DNA of 64,000 nucleotides from Candidatus Aenigmatarchaeota archaeon. Lineage in GTDB: Archaea; Aenigmatarchaeota; Aenigmatarchaeia; QMZS01. Numbering within the stretch: position 1 is the first letter of the stretch; the number at the start of each line of letters is the position of its first letter. Positions 26,466 through 35,294 of this stretch are shown here, piece by piece. The position numbers were made by a program, and so were the translations under genes. The stretch spans positions 1 through 64,000 of the forward strand of contig JAFGCN010000009.1 of NCBI GenBank assembly GCA_016932615.1. The letters run 5' to 3'. The notes under the pieces are model-generated. The model was not told the origin of the DNA, made no database searches, and was given only the letters and a program-made list of their open reading frames with translations.

Positions 26466-27038
26466 TTAAACATACCGGTCTCGTTTAGGCGGAATATTCA
26501 GTTTGAAAATTTGCTCTCTAACTTCGCTTAAATCCTTTATAGCCCCACCCACATATCCTTTTAGGTCCATTCCCTTTGGAGGAACGCCTCCAGGAGTTAA
26601 AGGCAACTCTAGGAAGATCATTGGGGTTTTTTCGTCAATCCTGATCGCATTTCTTTTTGCCCCATTATGCCGGGTGATTATGCCATCAAACAGGTCTCTT
26701 TCCTTTTTTCGGCTTTGCCCTGGCTGGGAAAGAGTCCAGGCTCTAAGCTGGTCCCTGTAATCTGGATTATAATCGGGGAGCCAGGGATATTGAGATCCGG
26801 TAGGCCTTTCAGCTGGAGTTGGAACCGAAGGATATTGCTCTCTTGGATAGGTAAGCCCAATTATTATTGAGCTTTCGCCTTGGGAAACGGTAAGTTTACT
26901 TCCGTATTTCTTTAGCAAGTAATCTGCTTTTTTTCCTATTAATTCGTCTAATTTTCTGGACTCTGACCCTGTGCCATATACCGGGTCATACCTATGGATT
27001 TTTGACTTGTCACTCGGGGGAGTTGGTTTTCGGCTCAT
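26466..27038 (-). CDS. Hypothetical protein, 190 aa, Pro-rich middle
   Basis: No family recognised. The first third is basic with a helix (DELIGKKADYLLKKYG), the middle is rich in Pro/Tyr (residues about 68-95), and the last third looks globular, ending PPKRDRYV. No signal peptide or membrane helix. Codon use looks normal. A short in-frame open stretch follows the stop. Confidence 0.55.
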   Translation of the reverse strand: MSRKPTPPSDKSKIHRYDPVYGTGSESRKLDELIGKKADYLLKKYGSKLTVSQGESSIIIGLTYPREQYPSVPTPAERPTGSQYPWLPDYNPDYRDQLRAWTLSQPGQSRKKERDLFDGIITRHNGAKRNAIRIDEKTPMIFLELPLTPGGVPPKGMDLKGYVGGAIKDLSEVREQIFKLNIPPKRDRYV

Positions 27039-27082
27039 AATTGTATGAAAATTATTTAAAAGTAATGATTATTTGCTTAAAT

Positions 27083-27334
27083 CTAGGCAAGTTCTGCCCT
27101 TACAATCCCGTCTTTCCGGGTGGCTTTCACCTTGACCCTGGAAGGAATTGTGTGGATTCCCCTCTCCCAGACGGACTCGTTTATGTTGTTTTCAATCTTT
27201 ACCTCTGTTGCCTTCATGTGCCTCATCAGGTATTCTCTGATTATCCGTACTGCTGCGTTGGCCCTCTTTATTCTGGGCTTTATCTTTGCCCTCCTAAGGG
27301 GTATTGTGTACACCCGTGTTAACTCTTCTGCCAT
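27083..27334 (-). CDS. rpl31e: Ribosomal protein eL31
   Basis: An archaeal/eukaryal large-subunit protein near the exit tunnel. The TRVYTIPLRRAKIKP start, the RIKRANAAVRIIREYLMRHM helix and the IHTIPSRVKVKATRKD segment are typical, and the length (83) is normal. Only 29 bp separate its start from that of the divergent uS2 gene, so the two promoters must overlap or lie within each other's leader. Confidence 0.95.
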   Translation of the reverse strand: MAEELTRVYTIPLRRAKIKPRIKRANAAVRIIREYLMRHMKATEVKIENNINESVWERGIHTIPSRVKVKATRKDGIVRAELA

Positions 27335-27363
27335 AGTAGAATTTATCTTTTAAGTTTTAAATT

Positions 27364-27933
27364 ATGGAGTTGCTCATACCAAGCGAGGATTACAAGAAGT
27401 TCAGGATGAACAAGGGAGAGTTATCGCGAAACAAGAAGCTTGACCGCTTTATGTCCTGGGAGACCCCTTCAGGCAGGAATATGTTCAGCATTCCTTCCAT
27501 TGATGAGAGAATAAGGGTTGCGGCAAAGTTCCTTGCCCCAAAAAGGGAAATCGCTATTGTCTGCTCTGACCTGGACTATGAATCAGCAAAGGAATTTGCG
27601 GAGGCAACAGGCGCCAAACTGGTAGATAATTACAGGCAAAGCCTGTTTTCAAACCCAAAGAACGCAAGGTTTACGGAACCGGAAGTCGTCCTGGTCACAA
27701 ATGCGGACGAAAGAAGGAACGTTGTCGCAGAGGCAAACCTTAACAGCATTCCTCTTGTCGCTTTCTGCAACACAAACTCTGACACGAGCGGAATAGACCT
27801 GATAGTTCCCCTAAATGTCACTAACAGGAAGTCCCTGGGGGTTGCCTTGTGGCTTTTGGCAAATGAAATCAGGAAGCTTAGAGGAGAAACCGAAATCCCT
27901 CTGGACAAGTTCAGCAGCGGGGACGAGGAATAA
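27364..27933 (+). CDS. rps2: Ribosomal protein uS2
   Basis: Archaeal uS2, needed for late small-subunit assembly and translation initiation. MFSIPSIDERIRVAAKFL, EPEVVLVTNADERRNVV and NTNSDTSGIDLIVPLNVTNR are conserved. Length 189 fits. It is monocistronic here, away from the uL13-uS9-rpo cluster where archaeal rps2 often lies. Confidence 0.95.
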   Translation: MELLIPSEDYKKFRMNKGELSRNKKLDRFMSWETPSGRNMFSIPSIDERIRVAAKFLAPKREIAIVCSDLDYESAKEFAEATGAKLVDNYRQSLFSNPKNARFTEPEVVLVTNADERRNVVAEANLNSIPLVAFCNTNSDTSGIDLIVPLNVTNRKSLGVALWLLANEIRKLRGETEIPLDKFSSGDEE

Positions 27934-27960
27934 ATTGAGTTTATGGGTTGTTTTGAATGC

Positions 27961-28347
27961 TTAAGGAATTATATCGTTAATCACTAGTTTCCCTCCATAA
28001 AACTCCTTGTAAGGGTACCTTAATCGCCGATTAATAAAATCAAGGTTGGTTTCTAGGGTAGGGTCTGAAGGGATAAGAGTCGCCTTTTGGTTTCTTAGGC
28101 ACATTCTGTCGATAGTAGAGGGAAGAGCAGGCATACCACAGGGCTCAAAGTCCGAGCAGCCAATACGCCCCTCCATCACGTCTTTTTGTCCAGTTTCGGC
28201 GGATACCTCTATTTTTCTGGGCAGACCATCTTCAGTTCTATGATGCATGCAATAGAAGTTTGTTGGAGAACTACCTCGAGGAAATCCCAACTCACTACAA
28301 TATCCACATATTTCATAACCATCCCAGAAAGATCTTCTGATAAGCAT
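27961..28347 (-). CDS. Hypothetical Cys-rich protein, possible zinc binder
   Basis: A 128-residue protein not recognised. Near the N-terminus C-G-Y-C and, ~17 residues later, C-M-H-H could form a zinc site; two more Cys lie in CSDFEPCG. No signal peptide. Base composition is slightly more A/T-rich than its neighbours. It lies between convergent uS2 and the uppS gene on the same strand. Confidence 0.5.
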   Translation of the reverse strand: MLIRRSFWDGYEICGYCSELGFPRGSSPTNFYCMHHRTEDGLPRKIEVSAETGQKDVMEGRIGCSDFEPCGMPALPSTIDRMCLRNQKATLIPSDPTLETNLDFINRRLRYPYKEFYGGKLVINDIIP

Positions 28348-28427
28348 ACTTTATCTGGAAGTTTTGGTTTTTATAGCAACAGTATCTGCAATCACAATTG
28401 TCTTTTTTTCGTGCGGTTTTCAATTAC

Positions 28428-29099
28428 CTATTTCCCAAATCGCCTCTGCCTTTTGTTGTAGTCCTTTATTGCCGCCAGAAAATCTTTTTTTCCAAAGTCA
28501 GGAAAGTGCTTTTTGGAGAAGTGGAGTTCTGAATAAACCGATTGGAATGGCAGAAGGCCGCTTGTCCTCTGCTCACCTGAGGTCCTGATAATGAGGTCCG
28601 GCTCGTTGTCAAGCCACAGGTATTTTTTGAAGTCCTCTGCGGTGACGCTTTTTTTCTTTTCGGAAAGAAGTTTATTTACTGCCGTTATGATTTCTTCCCT
28701 TCCCCCGTAATTTATCAGTAGATTCAGCTTCAGGGCTTTATTCTTTTTTGTCTTTTCCTCGATTTGCCTCGAAAACTTCTGAAACCGTGCGGGGAACTTG
28801 GAAAGGTTTCCGGCGATATGCACCTGGACGCCTTCCTTTTCGAGAAGCTTTTCCTTAAGCGCCTGCTCCATTTTTCCATCAAAAAGCTCCTGAAGCGTGC
28901 CAATCTCGGCTTCGGACCTCTTCCAGTTTTCGCTTGAAAATCCCCAGATTGTCAGGATTTCAATTTTTTGCTCCTTGCACCAGGATACTAATTCCGGAAG
29001 CTTGTCGATGGATTTTTGGTAGGAGTCCTTCAGGGAAATTTTTTTCTTCTCGGCGTAGCGGCGGTTTCCGTCGGGGATAATCGCGACGTGCTTTAACAT
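28428..29099 (-). CDS. uppS: Undecaprenyl-diphosphate-synthase family cis-prenyltransferase
   Basis: Builds long cis-polyprenyl diphosphates from IPP, giving the lipid carrier (dolichol type in archaea) for glycan assembly. IPDGNRRYA (residues 8-16, with the catalytic Asp), WGFSSENWKR, the LLINYGGREEI segment and the IRTSGEQRTSGLLPFQ motif are all present. At 223 residues it is near the short end of the family. The start lies 16 bp from the divergent prepilin peptidase. Confidence 0.94.
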   Translation of the reverse strand: MLKHVAIIPDGNRRYAEKKKISLKDSYQKSIDKLPELVSWCKEQKIEILTIWGFSSENWKRSEAEIGTLQELFDGKMEQALKEKLLEKEGVQVHIAGNLSKFPARFQKFSRQIEEKTKKNKALKLNLLINYGGREEIITAVNKLLSEKKKSVTAEDFKKYLWLDNEPDLIIRTSGEQRTSGLLPFQSVYSELHFSKKHFPDFGKKDFLAAIKDYNKRQRRFGK

Positions 29100-29115
29100 A
29101 ATTATTCTTTACATT

Positions 29116-29901
29116 ATGCTACTTACTTTCGTTTTTGCCCTTATACTCGCTGTTTTTGCGGGGCTTTACGACCTCAAGACATCAAATGTCCATGAGGAGG
29201 TTCCGGCGGTTCTTATTTCGGGCGGGCTTTTCTACTGGCTGGTTTACTCACTTGTGAATTCTGACCTGTCTTTTGCTGTCAGTTCCCTTCTGACGGGCAT
29301 TGTTTTTCTCCTGTCCGGACTTTTGCTTTACCGGGCAAGGGTCTGGGGGGATGGAGACGCCTGGATTCTTGGCGGGCTTGGATTTTGCCTTCCGGCCATT
29401 TCAGCGGGATTTCTTTCACCTTTCACTGAAGTCCTGCCATATGCAGCTTATTTCATGTTCACCCTGTTTCTGGTGGGCGGGGTTTACTCGGTCTTTTACA
29501 TCGTGCTTTACGGGATTTTGAACCGAAGCATTCTTTCCCGATACTGGGTTGAGCTTGGGCGGCGCAGGGCGATATATATCGGGGCCCTTTTTGCGGGAAT
29601 CGCCACCTCCGTTTTTGTGCCTTACTTTTTTGTGATGGGCCTTTTGCCCTGGCTTTACACTTACGCAAAGGTTGTCGAGGCGGGGATGAAGAGGAAAATT
29701 CCCGTAAGCCAGCTCAAGGAAGATGATGTGCTGGCTGGAGGTGACATACGGGGGCTTAAAAGAGAGGAATTCGAGGAGTTAAGGCGCACAAGAAGCTTCG
29801 TGGATATACAGGAAGGGGTCAGGTTTACGATGGTATTTTCCCTGACTCTTGTTTTCCTTTATTTTGGGGGAGTTATGGGGCTTGCAGGAGTGATTTTTTA
29901 G
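29116..29901 (+). CDS. Archaeal prepilin/preflagellin peptidase
   Basis: An aspartic membrane protease of family A24 that removes class III signal peptides from pilin-like proteins. The first catalytic Asp is in LYDLKTSNVHEEVP (about 18-31) and the second in the GxGD-type motif WGDGDAWILGG (about 75-85). About six membrane helices are visible, with a hydrophilic loop (residues about 195-235) before the last helix. Likely substrates in the window are the proteins at 6606-7142 and 12850-13251. Confidence 0.9.
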   Translation: MLLTFVFALILAVFAGLYDLKTSNVHEEVPAVLISGGLFYWLVYSLVNSDLSFAVSSLLTGIVFLLSGLLLYRARVWGDGDAWILGGLGFCLPAISAGFLSPFTEVLPYAAYFMFTLFLVGGVYSVFYIVLYGILNRSILSRYWVELGRRRAIYIGALFAGIATSVFVPYFFVMGLLPWLYTYAKVVEAGMKRKIPVSQLKEDDVLAGGDIRGLKREEFEELRRTRSFVDIQEGVRFTMVFSLTLVFLYFGGVMGLAGVIF

Positions 29902-29925
29902 TACTTTTAGATACCAATTTATATT

Positions 29926-30861
29926 ATGTTTGGAGCAGATTCAGAAGTCAGAAAGCAGGAACTAGAAAAGCAGTTACCCGAACTTGTTCAGAGCGAGTAT
30001 TTTGGACGACTGGCTAAATCGGGGTTATTTCCCGCCGAGCCAAGGCCTGAAATTGGATTTATCGTGGAAAGCCCTCTGCCAAGCTCAAAAGGGAGCTCTG
30101 AAGAGCCCTATGGGTTTTTCAGGGATGTTAGCCCCCGGAGAGGCCGGGCTAAAAATACTCCTGAAATTGAGGTGGTTATGGTTCCCCCAGAAGGCAGAAA
30201 AAATGGCCGCTGGAGGAATTTCCCGGTAGATTCCATTCTTGTTTGCGGCACTTCACCCCTTGATGAAGGAGAAGGGAAGATACCTTATCTAAAAGAATTT
30301 TACCTTCAGCAGCTTAAGGGCAGCAATCTTGGTCTTTGGAGGGGCAGTTATGATGATTTTGAAGGCACTACTTCATTGGGGCATGACTTCCCTTGCAGGA
30401 GTCTGAAGATTTCTGACTACAATAGAGGGGGTTCCGGGTACTGGCCATCTGATTTTTTGCTGGACTCCGCGAAAGCAGTCGCCGATGTCGCTTCTTTTGG
30501 AAGAAGTTTGGCTCGGGTTCAGGAATTTGGCAAAATTGACCTGGAACTTTTAAAATTCAATGACCCGCTATACCTGGAGGTTGAAGCTGAGCGGGATTAT
30601 CACAAGGGTGCCATTCGTGGCCTGTTGGATAGAGGGCATCGGGCGGTTGATGATGCGGTTTCTGCTAGGATTACTGGAGGTTCAAATGAGGCGCTTAGAG
30701 CGCTCAGGAACTATCGGCCTGTAGGATTGGAGGAGGGAGTTTTTGCAGATAGTGCCTACCACCAGGAAATTTTAAAGGCGCTGGAGGGGCAATTGAAGCG
30801 CTTGGAGCAGCCGCTCGCCTTCAGGGCCTACGAAAACCTGTTTAATCATCCCGTCCGGTAG
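29926..30861 (+). CDS. Hypothetical protein, 311 aa
   Basis: No family recognised. No signal peptide or membrane helix. The first half is Pro/Gly/Arg-rich with beta-like stretches (EIEVVMVPPEG, FPVDSILVCGTSPL), and the second half is helical, with VADVASFGRSLARVQEF and repeated acidic-basic helices. It begins 24 nt after the prepilin peptidase stop and may share its transcript. Confidence 0.55.
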   Translation: MFGADSEVRKQELEKQLPELVQSEYFGRLAKSGLFPAEPRPEIGFIVESPLPSSKGSSEEPYGFFRDVSPRRGRAKNTPEIEVVMVPPEGRKNGRWRNFPVDSILVCGTSPLDEGEGKIPYLKEFYLQQLKGSNLGLWRGSYDDFEGTTSLGHDFPCRSLKISDYNRGGSGYWPSDFLLDSAKAVADVASFGRSLARVQEFGKIDLELLKFNDPLYLEVEAERDYHKGAIRGLLDRGHRAVDDAVSARITGGSNEALRALRNYRPVGLEEGVFADSAYHQEILKALEGQLKRLEQPLAFRAYENLFNHPVR

Positions 30862-30946
30862 AAAAATTTGCTTATTTTGCCACCATTTGCCGATTTAAGC
30901 CAAAATAGGCCAAAACCCCTTTTAAAAGTTTAATCCAAGACTCTTT

Positions 30947-32470
30947 ATGGCTGAGTATAAGGAAATTGCCATTTCCGAGTTTTTCGAGAAAAACAAGCAC
31001 CTGCTGGGCTTTGACAATCCCACAAAAGCGCTTGTAACAATGATTAAGGAGGCAGTAGACAACAGTCTCGATGCCTGTGAGGAGGCAGGAATACACCCGG
31101 ACATATTTGTTTCAATCGAGAACGTCGATGGCTCCAATTTCCGGGTTTCCGTCGAGGATAACGGGCCGGGAATTGCCCCAGAGCATGCCCCAAGAGTTCT
31201 TGGAAAGCTTCTTTGCGGCTCGAAATTCAAGTCGCTTGGCGAAGCCGGAATCCAGTCGAGGGGACAGCAGGGGATCGGTATTTCCGCCTGCGTGCTTTAC
31301 GCCCAGCTTACGACTGGAAAGCCGACACACATAGAGACAAAGACCGAGGACAGCCGGATGTACTCTTTTGACATGGGGCTTGACACCTCCAGGAATACCC
31401 CGATCATCACAAACGAGAAGAATTCCGATGTGCCAAAGCCGCATGGGCTAAAAGTGGTTTTGGAGATGAAGGGAGTTTACCGTAAAGTCAAGGGTGTTGA
31501 GGATTTCCTGAAATACACTTCGATTGCAAACCCGCACGCAAGGATTGTGTTTGTTGACCCGGAAGGGACAAAGAAGATTTTTGAGAAGGTAACAAAAGAG
31601 CTTCCGAAAAAGCCCAAGCCAGTCCAGGCGCACCCTTATGGAGTCGAGCTTGGAACGCTTATGAAGATGCTTGCAAGAACCAACTCGAGGACGCTTTTTT
31701 CCTTCCTCATGAATGATTTTTCGAAAGTAGGCGGTCAGTCCGCAAAAGAAATTTGCCAGAAGGCAGGAATTGACGTTCAGGTGAGGCCGAATGCCATAAG
31801 CCGGGACCAGGCGGAAAAGCTCCTCGCTGCAATGCAGGCAGTAAAGCTGCAGAGGCCTTCCATTGACTGTTTATCCCCGATTGGGGAGGAGGAGCTTATG
31901 CGTGGGCTTAAAAGCGAGTACCCGGCAGAGTTTGTTGCGGCATGCACAAGGCCGGTTGCGGTTTACAGGGCCATTCCATTTCAGGTTGAAGTGGGTCTTG
32001 CATATCTAAAGGATGCTCCCCAGGATACCTCCTCAGAGCTTATAAGGTTTACCAATAAGGTCCCTCTTTTTTATCAGCAGTCCGAGTGCGCAATATTCAA
32101 GGCAGTCGTAAAGACCCCCTGGAAGAGGTATGGCGTCCCGCAGCCGAGCGGAAGCCTTCCAAGCGCACCACTTGTAATTGTTGTTCACATGGCCTCTGTC
32201 TGGGTTCCTTTTATTTCAGAAGGAAAGCAGGCGATTGCGTCTTACCCCGAAATCATAAAGGAAATAAAGCTTGCAGTAGGAGAGGTCGGGCGAAAGCTCC
32301 AGAGGCACATCTCTGCCGAGAAGAGAAAGTATGCGAGGGAAACACGCCTCAAAGTGTTTTCAAAATACGGCGAAGAAGTTGCAATTGCCCTGTCAAACCT
32401 CACTGACCGGAACCGTGAGGAAATTCTTGCGCTCATCAACAAGGAAATAGAAAAGAGAAGGGAACCCTAA
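30947..32470 (+). CDS. top6B: DNA topoisomerase VI subunit B
   Basis: The ATPase half of the type IIB topoisomerase that passes one duplex through another. The GHKL fold shows the N-box EAVDNSLDACEEAG, the DNGPGI motif and a GIG(I)S lid motif (RGQQGIGISA). A transducer domain follows. Length 507 is typical of compact archaeal forms. The subunit A gene starts 3 nt after its stop, so the two are translated together. Confidence 0.97.
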   Translation: MAEYKEIAISEFFEKNKHLLGFDNPTKALVTMIKEAVDNSLDACEEAGIHPDIFVSIENVDGSNFRVSVEDNGPGIAPEHAPRVLGKLLCGSKFKSLGEAGIQSRGQQGIGISACVLYAQLTTGKPTHIETKTEDSRMYSFDMGLDTSRNTPIITNEKNSDVPKPHGLKVVLEMKGVYRKVKGVEDFLKYTSIANPHARIVFVDPEGTKKIFEKVTKELPKKPKPVQAHPYGVELGTLMKMLARTNSRTLFSFLMNDFSKVGGQSAKEICQKAGIDVQVRPNAISRDQAEKLLAAMQAVKLQRPSIDCLSPIGEEELMRGLKSEYPAEFVAACTRPVAVYRAIPFQVEVGLAYLKDAPQDTSSELIRFTNKVPLFYQQSECAIFKAVVKTPWKRYGVPQPSGSLPSAPLVIVVHMASVWVPFISEGKQAIASYPEIIKEIKLAVGEVGRKLQRHISAEKRKYARETRLKVFSKYGEEVAIALSNLTDRNREEILALINKEIEKRREP

Positions 32471-32472
32471 TT

Positions 32473-33591
32473 ATGGAAAAGAAAATGAATAGGTCGGAGG
32501 AAGAAGCCCAGCTCGTAATCGAGAGGATAAGGCAGAAATTTGGAGAGGATGTGCTAAAGATGCTTCAGGAGGGAAAAGACCCCGCAATAGAAATTGCAGT
32601 AAGGACGCTTAGCAACGTGTTTTTCGATGAGGAGAAAAACATGGTTCTTTTGGGAGACAAGACACAGAAGAGGACATTTTTTGACCTTAAGGACGCAAGG
32701 AAATTCATGCAGACTCTCATTGTCGCAAATGCCTGCAAGGACCTTATCAAGTCAGGCAAGACCACGTCCATCAGGGACCTTTATTACAATACGAAACACA
32801 CTATCGGCGGCACTAAGGAGAACACTTTCGATGATCAGATTGAGTCTGATCCGATTATTGAGGATATCGAGGTCAGCGCAAACGCGCTTCGTGAAGAGCT
32901 TCACCTGAGAGCACAGAGCAAGGGCAACATGGTCGGAAACCTTACGCTTGAGGACTTTGGAGACACGATAGACCTTCGAAAAATGGGCTCCGGCGGCTGG
33001 GGCGTTCCTTCTATCGTCGAGCCGGACATAATAAAATTCAGGCAGTGCGAGGCAAAGTATGTTTTGTTCATAGAAAAGGAGGCAGTCTGGTCCAGGTTCA
33101 ACGAGGACAAGTTCTGGAAAAAGCACAACTGCATAATTCTTCATGGAGGAGGTCAGCCGCCAAGGGGTGTAAGGCGGCTTTTGAGGCGGCTTCACGACGA
33201 GCTTAAGCTTCCGGTTTTTGTCCTTGTGGACAACGACCCCTGGGGATTTTACATTTACTCTGTCGTCAGGCAGGGCTCTATAAACCTTGCGTACGAGTCC
33301 GTCAGGATGGCTGTTCCGCAGGCAAGGTTTCTGGGGCTTAGCTCTTTTGACCACGAAAAGTACAAGATTCCCGATGGGGTTGCAATTAAGCTTGACGATG
33401 GCGACAAGAAGAGAATCAGGGAAGTGATGAATTACCAGTGGTTCCAGAAGAAGGAGTGGAGGTCTGAGATGGAGCATATGCTAAAGAAAGGCCTCAAGTT
33501 CGAGCTTGAAGCCCTTAGCGCCAAGAAGTTTACCTTCATAACTGAGGATTATCTCCCAAGCAAGATGGAGAACAAGGACTGGCTGAGCTGA
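32473..33591 (+). CDS. top6A: DNA topoisomerase VI subunit A (Spo11-type)
   Basis: The DNA-cleaving half. The catalytic tyrosine is most likely Tyr105 in RDLYYNTKH (residues 101-109), within the winged-helix (CAP-like) domain. The Toprim domain shows FIEKEAVW (acidic residue) and the LVDNDPWGFYIYS segment. Length 372 is normal. Directly coupled to top6B. Confidence 0.97.
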   Translation: MEKKMNRSEEEAQLVIERIRQKFGEDVLKMLQEGKDPAIEIAVRTLSNVFFDEEKNMVLLGDKTQKRTFFDLKDARKFMQTLIVANACKDLIKSGKTTSIRDLYYNTKHTIGGTKENTFDDQIESDPIIEDIEVSANALREELHLRAQSKGNMVGNLTLEDFGDTIDLRKMGSGGWGVPSIVEPDIIKFRQCEAKYVLFIEKEAVWSRFNEDKFWKKHNCIILHGGGQPPRGVRRLLRRLHDELKLPVFVLVDNDPWGFYIYSVVRQGSINLAYESVRMAVPQARFLGLSSFDHEKYKIPDGVAIKLDDGDKKRIREVMNYQWFQKKEWRSEMEHMLKKGLKFELEALSAKKFTFITEDYLPSKMENKDWLS

Positions 33592-33619
33592 TACTAATCC
33601 ATTTTTAGCGAAGTCTATT

Positions 33620-34231
33620 ATGCCAGAGGAAACCGTGGTTGGGAGAACAAAAGAGAAATATGGCCTTGGGGCATCGGTTATCCGGGCAGGAGAAAGATAC
33701 CTGAGCAACCTTGCAGACCATGTAAAATACCACAGCAAGGCAGCAAGTGACAGCGTGCTCGATAATGAAACTCTTTCTGTTGGAGTCAACCAGACTTTTG
33801 CCAATGGAATTGGGTACGGGGCGGCTTTTGCAGTTGGCTCCGCGGCGGCTCTTGCCGCTTACATTGCAAGCGGAGGCGAGCTTGGAAGCTTTACCGATGA
33901 CCTTAGCAGCTTTTTCAGTCTTGGCACGGTTGATATGGTAAGGGAAGGGGTTTTCGGCGAGGCGGAAAAGAAAATTTCGCATTCCATAATTGCAGGCGCA
34001 GTTGCAGGGTCGATTGCAAATGTTTACGCAAATGGAAAGGCGTCTCTTGCACTTGCCAAGATGGGCGTCGGATACAAAAAGCTCAAGGAGGCAGGAATTT
34101 ACGAGAAGATTGCCCAGGAAAGTCCCTTGCGCGTCTCGAAGGAAGTTTACGAGAGCATTGCTTCTGTGAGCGAGGACGACAAAAAGAGAATCGACGAGAT
34201 GATCCTGCGGGGGGTAATCAAGGTAAAATAG
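33620..34231 (+). CDS. Small Ala/Gly-rich membrane-associated protein, unknown
   Basis: A 203-residue protein with two Ala/Gly-rich hydrophobic stretches (about 65-85, GYGAAFAVGSAAALAAYI, and about 125-140) between helical soluble segments. No family recognised. It begins 28 nt after top6A on the same strand and could be cotranscribed. Confidence 0.55.
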   Translation: MPEETVVGRTKEKYGLGASVIRAGERYLSNLADHVKYHSKAASDSVLDNETLSVGVNQTFANGIGYGAAFAVGSAAALAAYIASGGELGSFTDDLSSFFSLGTVDMVREGVFGEAEKKISHSIIAGAVAGSIANVYANGKASLALAKMGVGYKKLKEAGIYEKIAQESPLRVSKEVYESIASVSEDDKKRIDEMILRGVIKVK

Positions 34232-34304
34232 ATTTCGCGACTTGCCCAATAATATGGGCTTCTCTGGATACAGCAAAAAATAACTTTCTAAAAATCAAAT
34301 GGTC

Positions 34305-34853
34305 TTATTCGCACTCCGCACAAACCCACATTCCGTTCGAGAACTTCAGGTCTTTTGTGAATTTGCCGCAGACTTCGCAGATTCCCTTTACTTTCTTTGA
34401 CTTTTTCTCGCTTCCAGGCCTTATCCTAAGCCACTCGATTTTGTCAAGAAGGAAGTTTGGCATTGCCCTCATTATGTCCTTTACGGTTATAATTCCGACA
34501 AGCTCCTTTCGTTTCATGTCCATTACAGGGAATCTTTTGATGTTGTCCATGAGCATCTTATCTACAACATGAAGCACCTGCTCCTCTTCTGAGACGAACT
34601 TTACGGGGGCGGTCATTATCTCCTTTACCTTTGTTTTAGGGGCCTTGCCTTCGGCCAAGCCCTTCTTGATTATATCTGTTGAAGTGATTATTCCCTTAAG
34701 GACTCCATTCTCGACTACGAGAAGGTTGTCTATCCTGTTTTCGCTCATCCTTTTTCCTGCTTCGATAAGGGTATCGTTTGGCTCTACAGTTATGATCCCT
34801 GTGGACATTACATCTCTTACCAGCAAACGCTTTTTGAAGAACGTTCCTATCAT
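34305..34853 (-). CDS. CBS-domain pair with C-terminal zinc ribbon
   Basis: Two tandem CBS domains (residues about 10-130) recognisable by VRDVMSTGIITVEPNDTL, GIITSTDII and, in the second, KEIMTAPVKFVSEEE with GIITVKDIM. Such pairs usually bind adenine nucleotides. The C-terminus has C-x-x-C and C-x-x-C pairs (CEVCG and CAEC), a zinc ribbon. This CBS plus zinc-ribbon form is common in archaea and its targets are unknown. Confidence 0.85.
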   Translation of the reverse strand: MIGTFFKKRLLVRDVMSTGIITVEPNDTLIEAGKRMSENRIDNLLVVENGVLKGIITSTDIIKKGLAEGKAPKTKVKEIMTAPVKFVSEEEQVLHVVDKMLMDNIKRFPVMDMKRKELVGIITVKDIMRAMPNFLLDKIEWLRIRPGSEKKSKKVKGICEVCGKFTKDLKFSNGMWVCAECE

Positions 34854-34899
34854 AACTTAAAACCTTTGTTTTTATATGCTTTACGGGCCTTATTTTATA

Positions 34900-35262
34900 A
34901 TGCCTTTGGATTGCCCCGTAAAGGCGTTTCCAAAAGCCCCGACTTTTTCTCAAAAAGGTCTTGAGGGGTTCAGGTTTGGCCTTCAGGATAGGGAGCTTGA
35001 GATATATGTTGTGGACTCTAAAACAGGGCATGATAATTTTGTCTTAAACCGGAGAAGCGCCCACTTTTATTTTGTCCTTGAGGGAAGTGGCAAGTTCATA
35101 GTGGGCTTTAGAGATTATCTTGTCTCGAAAGGCGATTTGGTCGAGATACCACCCGGTACAGAATTTTCATATTCTGGCCGGATGAAGCTTTTGATGCTAA
35201 TGAAGCCACCCTTTTCTGCAGAGGACGAGGAGGCAATACGCAAGAATCCCGAAGTTTCCTGA
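34900..35262 (+). CDS. Small cupin-domain protein
   Basis: Start chosen at 34900 (MPLDCPVKAF), about 15-25 nt after a tttatatgct box. The cupin core AHFYFVLEGSGKFIVGF and the later KGDLVEIPPGTEF are visible. The classic metal-binding His pair of motif 1 is partly missing, so metal binding is uncertain. Length 120. It resembles the frameshifted cupin at 5504-5832. It lies just upstream of leuS. Confidence 0.75.
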   Translation: MPLDCPVKAFPKAPTFSQKGLEGFRFGLQDRELEIYVVDSKTGHDNFVLNRRSAHFYFVLEGSGKFIVGFRDYLVSKGDLVEIPPGTEFSYSGRMKLLMLMKPPFSAEDEEAIRKNPEVS

Positions 35263-35294
35263 AAAAAAGCCTATTTTTTAGTTTTTCTTAAGTT

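Noticed and set aside
32752-33477. A 241-residue antisense frame opposite top6A
   Set aside because: A shadow of a strongly conserved gene, with no promoter or family motif.
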